Shown here in pieces: positions 49,440 through 62,600 of a DNA stretch of 64,000 bases; positions within the stretch are counted from its first letter, which is position 1, and every line of letters starts with the position of its first letter. The stretch is from Pontederia crassipes. Its lineage: Eukaryota > Streptophyta > Magnoliopsida > Commelinales > Pontederiaceae. The stretch spans positions 23,138,552-23,202,551 of the forward strand of contig CM060183.1 in NCBI GenBank assembly GCA_030549335.1, in the 5' to 3' direction. The translations under genes were made by a program, and so were the position numbers. The notes beneath the pieces were generated by a model that ran no database searches, was not told the origin of the DNA, and saw nothing but the letters and a program-made list of their open reading frames with translations.

Positions 49440-50620
49440 TCAGGCATCTTTATATATGATAGCTTTTAAATAATTTGTTATTAGTTTATTAGAATATCTC
49501 AATCAATTAATAAACTATTAATAATAATAATAAAATGATCAAGTTTTGTTTAATATTTTGTTTTTAACACATTGCATATCTTATATCGATTTATAAAAAA
49601 CTATTCAATAAAAATAAAATGAATACAAAACATAGTTATTAAATGATTGATATATGTAAGTCTTCTATTTCATTAATAGAATAATAGCTTGATAAAAAAA
49701 ACTATATATAACTAAAACTTATTAACATAAATAATATATGATTATAAATATTATTAACACAAAAAATATATATGCAAACAAACATATAGATATAGTTATC
49801 ATAACAAATTTTTAATAATAATAACAAAATTATTAAGTTTGATTGACTATTTTGTTATTAGGTGATTATGTATTCGATATCAATTTTATAACGAACTATG
49901 ACATATAAATATACATATAATAAATTAACAAACTGTTAATAATAATAACATAATGATTAAGTTTGATTTATTATTTCATTATTAGTTCGTTACATATCTT
50001 GTATGAGTTTATAACAAACTATTCAGTAATACTAAAATTCTTAAGAATCATAGTTGTTAAATGATTGATATAAATAAATATTCTTTCTCCTTCATAGAAT
50101 AACAATAAAAAATAACTATATACAATTAAAACTTATTACTATAAATAATATATGTGTATGAATATTATTAACACAATATTTTTTATATACATATAATAAT
50201 AAATTAACTACTAATAGTAATAAAGAAATAATTAAGTTTTATTGACTATTTTATTATTAGGTGATTACATATTTATAAGGAACTATGACATATAGATATA
50301 CATATAATAATAAATTAATGAAATATTAATAATAAAAGCATAGTGATTATGCTTGATTGATTACTTTATTATTATTTGATTACATATCATTTATTACAAA
50401 CTATCCAATATAAAATATTTGATATATGTAAACTTTCTATTCCTTGGCACAACAATAACATGATTACAACAAAAAAAAATTATATACAACTAAAAAAATT
50501 ATAAGTGAAAATAATATATTATTATAAATAACAAAAAAGTATATCATTTATTTCATATATGGTTTGTTATAGAAAAATGCTTAATTTATTGTAGTTGAAT
50601 TCATTAAAGTATGAAATGCA
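49440..50620. repeat. Decayed tandem array (second block)
   Basis: The same unit type as at 44600-45700, with TTAGTTTATTAGAATATCTC followed by TTGCATATCTTATATCGATT, repeated several times with many indels. It lies on the other side of the nested Mutator-like element. Confidence 0.6.
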
Positions 50621-51949
50621 TGTTGTTAACTTCAACTTCATATCATGAGATAATATTTTGATCCGCACATACTCTTTACCTTCAAAGAAAACGTCAAGTA
50701 TGTAAATAAAAATTGAAAGCCTCTCTTGCCATTTAGCAATTATTCTTAGACAAAAATAAATTACATATAAATAATTTTTCCTATAACATTTTTCTAACGA
50801 AAAGAATTTATATATAGATAATTTTTTTATCATACAGATACCTATATTTATAGGCCCACGCGTATAATTTGCCTTCAAAGAAGGCAGACCTATATTTGTA
50901 GGCCCGCATGTATTATTTGTCTTCAAAGAAGGCGTTGAGTATGCAAATGAACATTGAAAATTTATCTATTTATAGTTACAAATATAAAATTTTAAATTCT
51001 AAATAATAACATTGTATATTTTTAATAACAAACTTTTAAGTATCTAGGTTTATATAATGAAAATATTATCATTTTATGTATTCAATTTATGAGAGCAAGA
51101 CATATGGCACTTTACCTCTGCTTTTATATATAAATATAAAGGAATATAATGTTATTGACACGTCAAAGCATGTTTATATTGTTATAAATATAATTATTCA
51201 ACATAGTTATATTTATTAAATTATAAAAGTTAAATTTACATTTGTAGTTTAATTAGTAACTTTGTATTGTTTTAAGTATGCTTATTGTGCAATAAATTTT
51301 ATGTGTAAAACTAATTGTTATTTCTTATTTTATCTTCAATTTTTTATTACATTATGGCGCATATTTTTTAGTAATATCCAAAAATTTTAGTTCAGTTCAA
51401 GATTTTTTTTCGTTAAATTTATTTTTTATTATTAATATAAGTATAGCTATTGTGATAAATTTTATAATATGGTTGCGTCTAGATATATTACTTTTAAGCA
51501 ATTCTTTGAGAATTATGTTAAAATATATTCTTTGAATTTAATATCATATTTTAAATTATTTAAAATAATACAATTATCTTTATAATTCTCACCTTTCGTC
51601 AAATGCATACGAAACATATTTCTCCATTATTTTTTAAATTTTCCATTATTATATTTTTCGTCCTATACTAAATAAGATTCTTTGGAACTAATCTATTTGA
51701 TTTTCATAATTATAAACTTGACTTGTTGGTGCTGATTCCAACAAAAAAAATTATGCAAATCCTCAACTGTTATGCATGGTTCACAACCTTTTTTCCAATT
51801 GGAAGGTCAAGTATAAAAGAATGAAATACAGAAATTGACATCTAAATCCCTTATCTACAAATTAAAATCGTTTCGTTTTTCGCATCACATAAGTAGGCAC
51901 TTCAGTATATGTAGGAGAGAACAAATTTTAGATTAATATTTGAGGTAAA

Positions 51950-52255
51950 TGTAAAGCAATCATATTAATAAAGTAAATATATATTAATTTAAAGTATATG
52001 TTAAATAATAAATATGATTAAGATTAATGTCATCGGATTATTTGACGATGATAATTGATTTATTTTAACAAATATAATTAATTTAACGATTGAAATTTAT
52101 TTAGTTTCAGATGATATTTTTTTATTATCAAATTATGTTTATAAATATATATTACTTCATTTAAGAAGTATATTATTAATTTAATCATAAATTATAATTA
52201 TTAAATTAATTAAATAATGAGAAATAAGCTCTCTACGCTAAGGTATGTTCATTAA
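51950..52255 (-). repeat. MITE-like dispersed repeat, copy 2 (inverted)
   Basis: Reverse-complement match to 27070-27400, colinear over about 300 bp. Confidence 0.6.
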
Positions 52256-52433
52256 TATTTATAATAAAACCAAACAAACAATTTTTTTTTTCTTAATACA
52301 GTCTAGAAAAACTACTTTGCATAGAAATATTTTAAGAAAATTATCTTTTTAATTTTGAAACAAGAAGAATTTAAGGTTGAATTTTAAGAGTTAGTAATAA
52401 ATGCTACAACATCTATTTCAAACTTATCAATAG

Positions 52434-52437
<4 letters not shown>

Positions 52438-52469
<32 letters not shown>

Positions 52470-52486
52470 GAGGAGGAGGAGGAGGA
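52438..52486 (+). repeat. (GA)n(GGA)n compound microsatellite
   Basis: About fourteen GA units followed by six GGA units. Confidence 0.95.
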
Positions 52487-53756
52487 AAAGGAAAGATCTC
52501 CTTAGGTAATTGACATTCATTATTAGGTCGCCATTTCGGACTGTATACATATGGATGAGGCAAAAAAAAAGACGACGAAATTAAATTTTCTTGGAACAAG
52601 ATATAACCTATGAAAAAAACTTAAGTCAATTTTTAAAATAAGAACCGTGTCATTTTTTAAAATAAGAATTCAAAGCATAATTCTTATAATGCTCTGTTTG
52701 ATATTATTAGCGGTTTGACAAGCGAAGAACGGTTTGATAGCAAATAGTGATTTAAATAGAGGATAGCGGTTGATGATTAGTGATTCATTTAAAGATATTA
52801 ATAAATAAGTGTTTGATAAATTTAGCGATGAAATTAACGGATGAAAATAAAATGGCATAATTGGACGTATAATAAATTATTCAATTCAATCGCTATACAA
52901 ATTTTGTTAAAATGTAATAAATAATTAATATCTCAATGAAATAAAATAAATTTTCACTAGTAATTTTGTTATTAAAATATATAAAAATATATTTATAATA
53001 CACTTTATATAGTTCATACATGATATGAAAATATTAATTATTAAATTAATTTCTATATCCATTGTTAATAAATAAATATTTTTAATTAATTAAATATTCA
53101 TATAAAAGGAATATATTTAAATGGTGATAAAATAAAAATGATAAATTAATAAGATAAATTGAAAAATAAATAATACATTGGATAAATTTGAAAAAAAACC
53201 TCTAAACGTTAAAAGCTAGTAAAAATAATTTTTTAATAATTTGATTTAAAATGTTAAACTCTACTTAATTATATTTTTTACCAAGCCAAACGTTAAATCA
53301 AAGAAGTTTCTACTCTACAGAATACGTTTTCACTTTTATCACTTTTGATTGAATCCTATTTTTTTTTCAAAATAACTTTTTTTTATGGTCGTTGCAGACT
53401 TGCAGTGACATTGACTGCATGACAACTTGTTTTATTAACATGTGATATTCATAAATTCATAAAAAAAGCTTAAATCTCTTTCACTCGCTAGTGTCGATCA
53501 GACCGGTCAATCTTGTTCTAGATAAACGATTGATTTAACTTTCTGCTTTTAGTCTCTATTACACATTAAATTGCTTTACTATACGATCGCATTGAACACA
53601 CTACAAATGCTGGATTATATATATAAACAAATTTAATATATGATATATTACATGAAGTTATATTAATATAACTCTCCACTCCGCGGGAGTTACAAGTTAC
53701 AAGGACTCTTGTAAAAGGAAGAAGAAAAATGATGGAAAAAAATGAAAAAGGCAAAG

Positions 53757-54714
53757 CTACCAGACCTTCCTTTCGCCAACAAGGCCCAATACGTCGTCCC
53801 AGAGCCCAACAGCGCCGACGCCGGCGAGCCCAATGACGCTGGGGCTGCAGGCGACGACCCGCCAGAACCCGGCCCTTATCTCCTCCCTGAGCTGGTCCTT
53901 CTCCCACCCGCAGTAGCCGTCGAAGAAGCGGAAGTCCCCGACGGCCGCCATGTTCCGCTTCACCATCTCCGCCGCGCACCCCACGCTCTCCCTGCTCCCG
54001 TAGTACAGCCCCTTCACCACCTCCTCGAACACCCCGCTCCTCCCCACCTCCCCCTCCTCCCCGCCTCCCCCTCCTTCCACCAGGAACAGGCCGTCCTCCA
54101 GCGGGCCGCCGAAGAACAGAGGCCGGTCGGAGAAGACGCCGGCCACGTCGAAGGCCGTCGACCGCGTCTCCTTTATCGACATCAGCGACGGCCGGTTAAG
54201 AATGATGCCCGTCGGGCCCGCCGGGCCGGTGGACAGCAGGAGGATCACGGCGCGCTCGAAGATGTGGACCCCGTCGAGCTTCTCGGTGGCGATGAGGAGG
54301 CAGCCCCTCTCCGGCTCGTGGATCGGGTGCGCCCACCTGTCGCCCAGCTGCACGGACGCCGGACTGCGGTCGAGCGACGCGCCGAGCGCGGCTGGAACGA
54401 TCGCCTGCTCCCCAGCCACGAGCCGCGCCCTGAAGGATCTCCAGTCGGACTGGATCACTAGCGGCTCGGAATTATCGTCGCCCGGAGCCTGCGGTTTGTT
54501 GCTGCAACCTGACAAGGTTAACGTATTGAGTGAGCGAGTGAGAGACAAAGAGGGGGGAGAGAGAGAGATGATACGAGCACTACTCACAAGTCACGACGAG
54601 GCCATGGCCGGCGAGTCTTTTCTTGTGTAAGAGAGGCAGCTTTGATCTGGAAGCTGGAACCACGTCCAGTACCTTGCTGAAGGAGTTGGAGGTGAGGAAA
54701 CAGGAGGCCTCCAT
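53757..54714 (-). CDS. UPF0301/DUF179 (AlgH-like) protein, probably plastid-targeted, two exons
   Basis: Exon 1 is 54714-54588 and exon 2 is 54508-53757, split after one base of a codon by a GTGAGT..GTCAG intron of 79 bp. The product is 292 aa. Residues 1-42 (MEASCFLTSNSFSKVLDVVP...) are Ser/Arg/Lys-rich without acids after the first residues, like a chloroplast transit peptide. The mature part has the family's blocks in order: GCLLIATEKLDG, GPTGIILNRPSL, PLFFGGPLEDG and GYCGWEKDQLREEIRAGFWR. The bacterial relatives include AlgH; the biochemical role in plants is unknown. The start was set at 54714 because an upstream in-frame GTG (54774) lies at the TATA box. Strongly GC-rich, and slightly shorter than other plant members I know of (about 315-325 aa). 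Confidence 0.93.
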
Positions 54715-54774
54715 GGATGACGACGAGCTATGTTTGTGATCCTTACTTGCGTTGGTTTCTTTTTTTGTCAGCAC

Positions 54775-54782
54775 ATTTATAA
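54775..54782 (-). promoter_or_regulatory. TATA box of the UPF0301 gene
   Basis: TTATAAAT on the minus strand about 62 bp upstream of the ATG at 54714. A GA/CT-rich tract lies just upstream (54796-54825). This predicts a leader of about 30 bases. Confidence 0.6.
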
Positions 54783-54829
54783 CGTTGCGTGTGTGAGAGA
54801 GAGAGTGAGAGAGAGCGCGGAGGGAAAAA

Positions 54830-55216
54830 GCGCAAGGGAGTGAAGAAATCTACGCCACAAGATTTTGGAGTCCCATGCACGAAGTGGATATAGGACGAGT
54901 GCCCTTTAGTAGCTGAGCTGGACCAATGAGAGCGCCGCACGCTTCAGGCCCATAAGATTCCACGTGAGTCCGGCGGCAACTAGTGGCTACGAGCGTTCCT
55001 GCCATGTCGTCCTTTTTGTCCGTCTTTTATGACGATGCGATGCGAAGTCATAGCCACCACTCGCCTCTACTTCCCCATCGTTCAATCCGAATATATGGCT
55101 TGTATGAACTCATTCTCTTAAAAAAATATATAACAGTGACAAAAAAACTGTAAAGATTATAGTTTCGATATCATGTGTTATTCAATGTGGTATTTTCGAC
55201 GAGGGAAAAAAATACG
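54830..55216. other. Intergenic: upstream region of the UPF0301 gene
   Basis: No gene. Contains CCACGTGAG at about 54959, an ACGT-core element of the kind bound by plant bZIP/bHLH factors. Its relevance is not shown. Confidence 0.4.
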
Positions 55217-56170
55217 GGTGTTGTAACGCCCCCAAATTGACTCCCGTCACGTGACGAAGACCAATTTGGAGACGCTACGGCATGCTATAACTTGACCATA
55301 ATATTGACCATATCTCAGTCAAGAATCGAGACACGTCAGCGGAAGAAAAGAAATAAAGATAAATTATAACTTTAATTGCGGAAGTCTAAAAGTAACTATG
55401 TCATTACTAAGAGATAAACTGAGTTCTACATCATGAATTTAAATTGCGGAAGGTAAATAAAAACTAAATAACACTCTAAAAGCCCTATGGTTCATGTGTT
55501 GTCCTACCGTCAGAGCCTCATCATCACACGCCTACTCCACCACGTTACTGACCTGGTCCTGTGAAAATCAGACACAGGGGAGGAGGTCCTCCCGTAAGCT
55601 TTACAGCCTAGTGGAGAACCATATGATATACAATGCATGACATAAATATAATAATCAGCGATAATTAATCAGGCTTAACTTGAACATGAAAGATAACATA
55701 TAAGTATCATGGATCATAATAAGGATAAGATCAGCGATATCATGAATCATGAGGATCAATAGTACATAGTAAACTTGGAATCATGACATACTTGACTTGA
55801 CTTGAACTTGAACTTGAACATGCTTGTCGATCTTGGTTATTAATTAACAATCAGGGTGACTTTGAGGTGCCTTTAATTCTTGGGGTATGCCCAGTAAACG
55901 ATACGGCCTTGTGCGGGTCAATGGGCGATCAAACCATGACCAAGGGAGCGACCCTTATCTTGATGCACTTGGCTTGGACTGGCAACCCATCATTAATCTT
56001 TCATCTGAACTTATTAATCACTTCCAGTATCTTTTCATTCTTTGTGTCATATGATGAATAAGATATGATCGATAAGAGATAAATCAAGACAAAGAGTTCA
56101 TGTTGGAATTATAAGGAAATCAATAATGTTCATATCAAAATAAAAAGAGATTAATAGATGAATCTTGCTA

Positions 56171-56340
56171 GATTTTACGCCCAAAGAATCCTTTCACCTT
56201 ACGGCCGTAAAACCCTAATCCTTTGGATTTTACGCCCGAGAATTTCTTTCACCTTACGGCCGTAAAACCCTAATCCTTTGGATTTTACGCCCGAGAATTT
56301 CTTTACCTTACGGCCGTAAAAAAAATCTACTCTTCGGCCG
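56171..56340 (+). repeat. 55-bp tandem repeat (three units) with TTACGGCCGTAA palindrome
   Basis: Units start GATTTTACGCCC at 56171, 56226 and 56281. Each contains CACCTTACGGCCGTAA or a near copy. The core CGGCC palindrome recurs about a dozen times in total down to 56700. Confidence 0.9.
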
Positions 56341-57100
56341 TAACAATTGATCTCCCCTTTCTCTCTCTTCTTTTCTCTCTCTCTTAACTTCTCAGATTTT
56401 TACGACCGTAAAATCATCTGTTACGGTAAAAATCTATTACGGCCGACATCTTTTACGGCCGACATCTTCCCTCTCTCTATCTTTTCTATTTTATTACGGC
56501 CGAAAACCTAACTCTTCGGCCGTAACAATCTATTTCCCCTTTCTCTCTCTTCTTTTCTCTCTCTCCCAACTTCTCGGCCGTAAAACCTCGTCTCCATTTT
56601 TTTTTAATTCCTTTACGGCCAATCCATCACTTCTTTCTCTCTCCATCTTTTTCTCGACCGTAAGACAATTACGGCCAACAAATCTACGGCCGTAATACTT
56701 CTATTTTAAAATTGGGTCGTGTTATAAAACCGAAAACGGAATCCCCTCTAAATCTTACATCATAGCAATCAATAATACAGAAATATAACAAACAGAAATA
56801 ACTATGCATGCTACAATCAACCAATCAAAGAATTCAAGAAATCAAACAATTAAAAACAATAACTTGAATCATATTCATATTCTTTTCATAACGATTCGGG
56901 CATGAATTGAGATAATTCAGAGGCCATGCAAGGTGATTTCGATTCACCCACCTTTGTTCGCGATTGATTCGTTCCTCGATTCGTCGAAAAATCGATCAAT
57001 GGCTCCCTCCCCTGACTCTCCCTTGTTTTTCCCTCTGTTCTTCGCCTCTGGACGTTTGCAAAGTGGCCGCACGAAATCAAGACCAACAAAAGGCTTTCGT

Positions 57101-57116
57101 GGGGGGGGGGGGGGGG
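57101..57116 (+). repeat. G16 homopolymer
   Basis: Sixteen consecutive G inside the first solo LTR. Length may be uncertain. Confidence 0.9.
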
Positions 57117-57327
57117 TTAGGAGGGTGAGGTGTTCTTATATAAGGTTTTGTTTAAATCTAATCTTCCTTTCCTAATTAATTATGAAGAGATCAGATTTGA
57201 TTCCCTTTCTTTCCTAACTTTGATTAGGATATGATTTTTTTTTGCTGCGTGTTTAAATTCTGATTTATTTTCTCTTTTTTTTTATCTTTTTGTTGGTTGT
57301 TACAGGTGTAATTAATGTTACTACTAA

Positions 57328-59648
57328 TGTAACTCCCCCAAATTTCACCCCAAATTACTAAAAATAAATTGATTATTCGATTGTTCATCGTATAATCATA
57401 ATAAAATATGATTTCCTATAAACTTAGAGAAAACATAAATATATTAAATAAGATAAAATAATTTCTTTGAAAACATAGCGGAAGGCTTCGATAAAATATC
57501 AAAAGTAATGTTATAAAATTGAAGAGATTACTAATAGCAATTAAAACATCTAAAAAATCATAGTAAAAATATCTCTTTAAAACATAATAAAAAAGGCTCT
57601 AAGTTAGTTAACTCTTAACATCCTAGACCATTGTGCAATCTTATTCGTCATGAGTTGGACCGTCATCCATCCAAATCACTGTGCACCTGCACGGATTCAT
57701 GGTGCAGAGATTTTTCTGTTAGAGTATGTAAAGACAATGCATGCAATGATATGATTCTAAACAGGATATTACATGTTATGCATCATCTTTATATAAAAAA
57801 AGTGAGAATATGCATGTCATATCTTAATATACGATCTACATGTCAATCATTAACATCATTCTATCATCATGCATATAAGTAGTTCCATAGAAGACATGCA
57901 ATCATCATCATACTTATAGTATGGACATTCATGATAATCATTTATTCAATCCATAAGCATATAAGTAAGATACACATACTATAATTATTGCCTCCATAAC
58001 TTTCATCATGATTGCTTTATAATCCTTTGGACTTCCACTTTCATGGGACATCATTCCATAATTTCCTCAGGATTGCTTTATAACGATTTGGACTTCCACC
58101 TTAGTGGGACTACATTCCATTTGATCGATCATTAGCCCTTTCTTATTAATGTTATATGTTCTGATAGTTAGGACTTATGTCGTTGCCCTCTCAATAGACT
58201 AGCTAGGCCTAGGAGCTATTGCTCCCCTCCTCACCCGAAGATGATATCAGAATGCACACACCGTTGTCGATGCATGTGACGATCATTCTGGACTCTCACT
58301 TGAGGGTGACATCAGAATGACACACTGTTGTCCTCATTCCGGACAATTAACATCATAGAAGGTTGACATGTAACATCATCCATAACTGGGTTCATTATGC
58401 TTTGCAATCAACAAACAATTTACGTCGTTCAATATTCAAATTTTAACCTAGTTACGATTGTCCATGCATGTCGTATATCTAGGTTCATATACAATCATCA
58501 ATCAATAATATATAATAGTAAATACCTTAAAAATAACATAAATATAACATACACCAGTTTTCTGGTCTGTCACTAAAATATTAATAGCTCAACCTATACA
58601 TGTTCTTTTCATATGATTCAAATTTTCACAGAAAAGATAACACAGACCTTTAACTTAGGAATAAATTTCAATTCCTAATTCAATATTTTCAATTTACTAT
58701 ACGTTTTACAATTTGGTCTCGCTGTTACCCGAGACAGCATGATACCAATCCGATATTTGGATCATAATGATTTGTCTACAATTTCAAATCATATGAAACC
58801 AATTTCTATGGAAACTAGACTTCTAGAGCTTCCATACATATATCATTTGTACTTCTTGGATTAAAATATATCCAAATAATTGTTGCAAATACAGTCACGA
58901 TTTTCTGAGACTGCATGACACCAGCCCTTTGGATAATAACTATTTTTATACAACTCCAAACAATATGAAATTAATTTATGTGGAAACTAGAATTCGAGAC
59001 CTTTCCATCCATATGTCATTTGTAATTTTTGGATAAGTAAAACCTATCCGAATAATTGTTGCAAATACAGTTACAAATTTTCGAGATAGCATAATACCAG
59101 TCCGATGTTTGGATAACAACTATTTGTATACAACTCCAAATCATATGAAATTAATTTTTTTTGGAAACTAGACTTCGAGAGTTCCATCCATATATTATTT
59201 ATAATTTTTGGATAAGTAAAACCTATACGAATAATTATTGCAAATACAATCACATATTTAGACATACTATGCAACTTAAATCATGCAATCCTAACATTTA
59301 GATCTAATCATGAATCATAAGAAAACAATCTGAGATCTGATCAACTTCCTCAAACAAATCCCTAATAGGAGCAATGTGCCCTATTACTCTCAATTCAATC
59401 AATAAAATTTTGAGAGGAGAGGGAGGGGTTGGATCTCCTTTATATACCTTGATATTAAATCTTCTTCCTCTTTCTTTCTTTTCTTCTTCCTGTTCTTCCT
59501 TCTCCCTGATCTCCTCTTTCTTCTTCCTCAAGTCCTAGCTGCCAATGTGGAAAAAATGAGAGAGAGAGAAAAGAGGCCTTATATAAGGGGAAAAGGGTTT
59601 GGACAAAAAGCTCAAATTATCCTTTTAGAAAAAAATCAGGATATTACA
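57328..59648. mobile_element. Solo LTR, 2321 bp, same general family
   Basis: Begins TGTAACTCCCCCAAATTTC and ends GATATTACA. It is flanked by the exact 5-bp duplication ACTAA (57323-57327 and 59649-59653). It shares its first bases with the neighbouring solo LTR but differs inside, so it is a related, not identical, family. CCTTATATAAGG near 59578 is a likely promoter TATA. No internal coding region. Confidence 0.88.
58756..59270 (+). repeat. Tandem repeat inside the second solo LTR, 172-180 bp period
   Basis: Units starting TTTGGAT at 58756, 58928 and 59108 share ACAACTCCAAA, TATGAAA, GGAAACTAGA, CATTTGTA and ATTGTTGCAAATACAGT in the same order. Confidence 0.85.
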
Positions 59649-59653
59649 ACTAA

Positions 59654-62600
59654 TATGACAAGTCACTACTAACCAAATCATATAATAATGTTACTAATAA
59701 TATAAGAAGTGTAAATAATGATTCAGCTTATACAAGGAAGAAAACATCTTAATGATATCTATTGTCGATAAATAAATTCAACTGGAATTTGTAGCAAATT
59801 AGAATTAAAAAAATGAGGAAATTGATACAAAGAAGAAGGGTTTAGGAATCTCCAAGTTATGTAAATAAGCTAAAAATCATTCATACGATTCTTGTAGGAA
59901 TCGCCAATGTATATAAATAGATTTACAACACTTCATGATCATGATTCCGGCTAGAATAATTTTTGTGCAACCGTCATCTATCTCAGGTTTTATTTAAACC
60001 GATTCCATCTCATAACTAATATGTAATCAATCCTCAAATTATGTTGTGAAATTGATTACGCATTATTAGTGTTTCGTTGCATGATAGTGGTTATTTCATT
60101 AAGTCTTGGTGTTGCTATTTAGTCAAAAAATCGTCTCTCCATATATTAATCAATGAATATATCAACATTGGAATTCTCATGATCAGGGATTCCTTCCTTT
60201 ATATATTTTGTTAATAATTCTTTACCACAAATTGAAATAGTTAAAAATTGTCATCAACTCTATCAATTTTCTTTTGGAGAACTCGGCTCTGGTCCTTCGT
60301 GACCTAATCGGGTCATTCACGCCGCGCCATTGTTTCTATAAATCCAACCAAATTGTCCAAGTTTTCAAATGTCAAGTGATGCCTAGTTTAAATCTAGCCT
60401 GGTCGACTTTGGCTTGACCCAACTGAATTTTAAAATCATTGACCGAGATATACAATGCACAAGCGAATTGAATCTTAACACGATCGAGTTGCTCAATCAA
60501 AATAAAACAAAATTGATTGATTTCATAATCAACAAATTCAATCTATTTTGAGTAACCCGGCACAGTTCCATGATGTCGAGAAGGTTCTTGCTATATTTTA
60601 ATTAGTTTTTGTTAAATTGGTTATAATCACTTCTATGCATGTGAATGCTCTAGTAATGTCTAATTGATATCACACTTTAGTATTTATGTTTGATTGATAA
60701 TTGATCTGAAAGATCAAGATGACTCTAATGTGAGATTTATAATTACCATGCAATACATGATCCTATATTCATTTGTGATGCTCAGAGACCTCCATAATAT
60801 GTACTAAAGGTTGATCTAAAATTTAATCAATATGAAATTTAAAAGATTAATTAAAGCGCTCCTTTATTATAGGTTGAACATGTTCAACTCGGGAGTTGAG
60901 TCCCTCATCTCTTATGATTATAAGATACTTTACGAATTGAAAGATGCTTCATGAAGTCAAAAGATACTTTGTTATGACTTGAAAAATACTCAAAGAATTA
61001 GAAGATATACCAATATAAGCAAAAGATGTAATATTAATATAAATGATGATGATAATCCTAACACATGATTTTTCGTTATGTTAATGTTAATCTTAGTGAT
61101 TTTTATGATGATTGACAATGGTTACATACTTTATAAACAAGAACAATCTCATGATACATTGATAATATCAATATTGAACTTTTGTATGATCTCATTAATA
61201 TTTACACTATTGAATTTATAATATTGTTTACCTTACTAATATTCCTTATCTAGTGATCAATGAATGATCCAATACTAATGATGATTTCATAGTGTTTATT
61301 ATCTATCTCATGTGTGACCTCATCCACATTATTGACCATGACCACGTTGTCGAAAAAAGATGATATTTTTCATGATATTGTTTAACAAAAGGTAACATTA
61401 GGCTTGAGTCATAATAAAAGATATTAGCATTGATTGATCTTATACTAATTATTAATGTAATGTTATTATCAGTCTTACCAAATCATAATGATGATGTATC
61501 TATCTACAATGATGGATAATGCCTTATTAATCTTATTAATTTATGTATGATAGTGATTTTATCTTATGATGTTTAGCTTTGCCACTACTAATTTAGGAAA
61601 AATGTGCTAACTAATTTTCTTAAAAGCTTAAGTCGTTAAGAAAAATAATATCATTTATTTTATATTCTTAACACTTTCCCTCACGTGTAGACTATTGACA
61701 ACTTTGGTCTAGCCCAACCCATCACGTGAACAACAAAAGAAGGAAAATACTTTTTTTAACAAGAGCTTAACAATATTTGAACTCTTGACCTCTGGCTCTA
61801 ACCATGTTGAGTTTGATGTGCTAACCAAATTTTCTAAAAGTTTAATCCATTAAAAAAAGCAACATCATTTATTTCATATTCTTAACACTTTGTGGTAATA
61901 AATTCTTTTGTTATACTGCATCTTTACTATAATGTCTATCTTTCTCGTTCTTATTATGAGATCCACCTTATTATTACACATCAAGCATCAAAACTCATGG
62001 GAGATTCTCTCAATATCGACTATACTCGATGATGATGGTGGTGTATGCAACAAATCAACCTTGTGATAATGCAAGGCAAATCCACAATAGTTTCTTTTAT
62101 TTCATTTTCAATCTATCAAGGAATATTTATTTTAGGGATTAATGTACCTACAAAGCATCTTCCACTTTGTAGGGATGTTGAGCGCATCATGAATTCCTTT
62201 ATTTTATTGGCTTTCATACAAGCATATAATAGTTGGGAAAAAGAAAGTTATTTTGGCAATATTATATTTAGACATTCACTTTATAAAAATGTTATTATTA
62301 ATTTGTTTATTTTTACTTTGCTTATTTATATCATGTGAACGTTTTTCCAATGCTATCCTTCAATTTCACTTTGCTATTGATATAAACTTGGAAATGTCCA
62401 TAATTGCAGCTGATGATAAAAAAATGTTCTAAAAAAGTTCGATGATCAAGATAATATTGTGGATCTCAGATGTAAAGAGATTGAAAATATCAACAATATT
62501 TGTGATTTACAACTTATTAAATTAGAAGATCGAGTTGGATAAGAAAAATTATTCTTATACATTTATATTTTTGTCCAGAGTTTCCTTTGTGCTTATTTTC

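Larger units (their letters stand above)
43475..51137 (-). mobile_element. Helitron-derived block, at least two head-to-tail copies, internally decayed
   Basis: The left end is a Helitron 3' terminus on the minus strand: CTAG at 43475-43478 next to a hairpin CCGTG..CACGG at 43487-43501, followed by the host T. Inverted 5'-end-like sequences occur near 47590-47650, 48950-49040 and 51080-51137 (CTTTACCTCTGCTTTTATAT). The sequences before the first and third of these are similar to each other over about 200 bp, as are the tandem arrays inside. This suggests two copies of one family. A Mutator-like element is nested at 47664-48905. Outer limits are uncertain. Confidence 0.45.
51140..53740. other. 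Intergenic AT-rich stretch, no gene
   Basis: Contains the inverted copy of the MITE-like repeat (51950-52255) and a GA/GGA microsatellite. A segment at 52690-53300 begins with a TTTGATATT-type end and ends near CCAAACG, so it may be another decayed MITE. Confidence 0.45.
55222..57304. mobile_element. Solo LTR, 2083 bp (LTR retrotransposon, probably Ty3/gypsy)
   Basis: Begins TGTAACGCCCCC and ends GGTTGTTACA, so the termini TGTAAC/GTTACA are perfectly inverted. It is flanked by the exact 5-bp duplication GGTGT (55217-55221 and 57305-57309). No internal domain, primer site or second LTR is present. A TATATAAGG near 57137 could be its promoter. Solo LTRs arise by recombination between the two LTRs of one element. 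Gypsy affiliation is inferred from length and the TGTAAC(G/T)CCCC start. Confidence 0.88.

Noticed and set aside
53742-54461. 239-codon plus-strand frame
   Set aside because: Antisense shadow of UPF0301 exon 2, which has the conserved family blocks.
56171-56340. CRISPR-like array
   Set aside because: The 55-bp units are contiguous with no unique spacers, lie in a plant LTR, and no cas genes are present.
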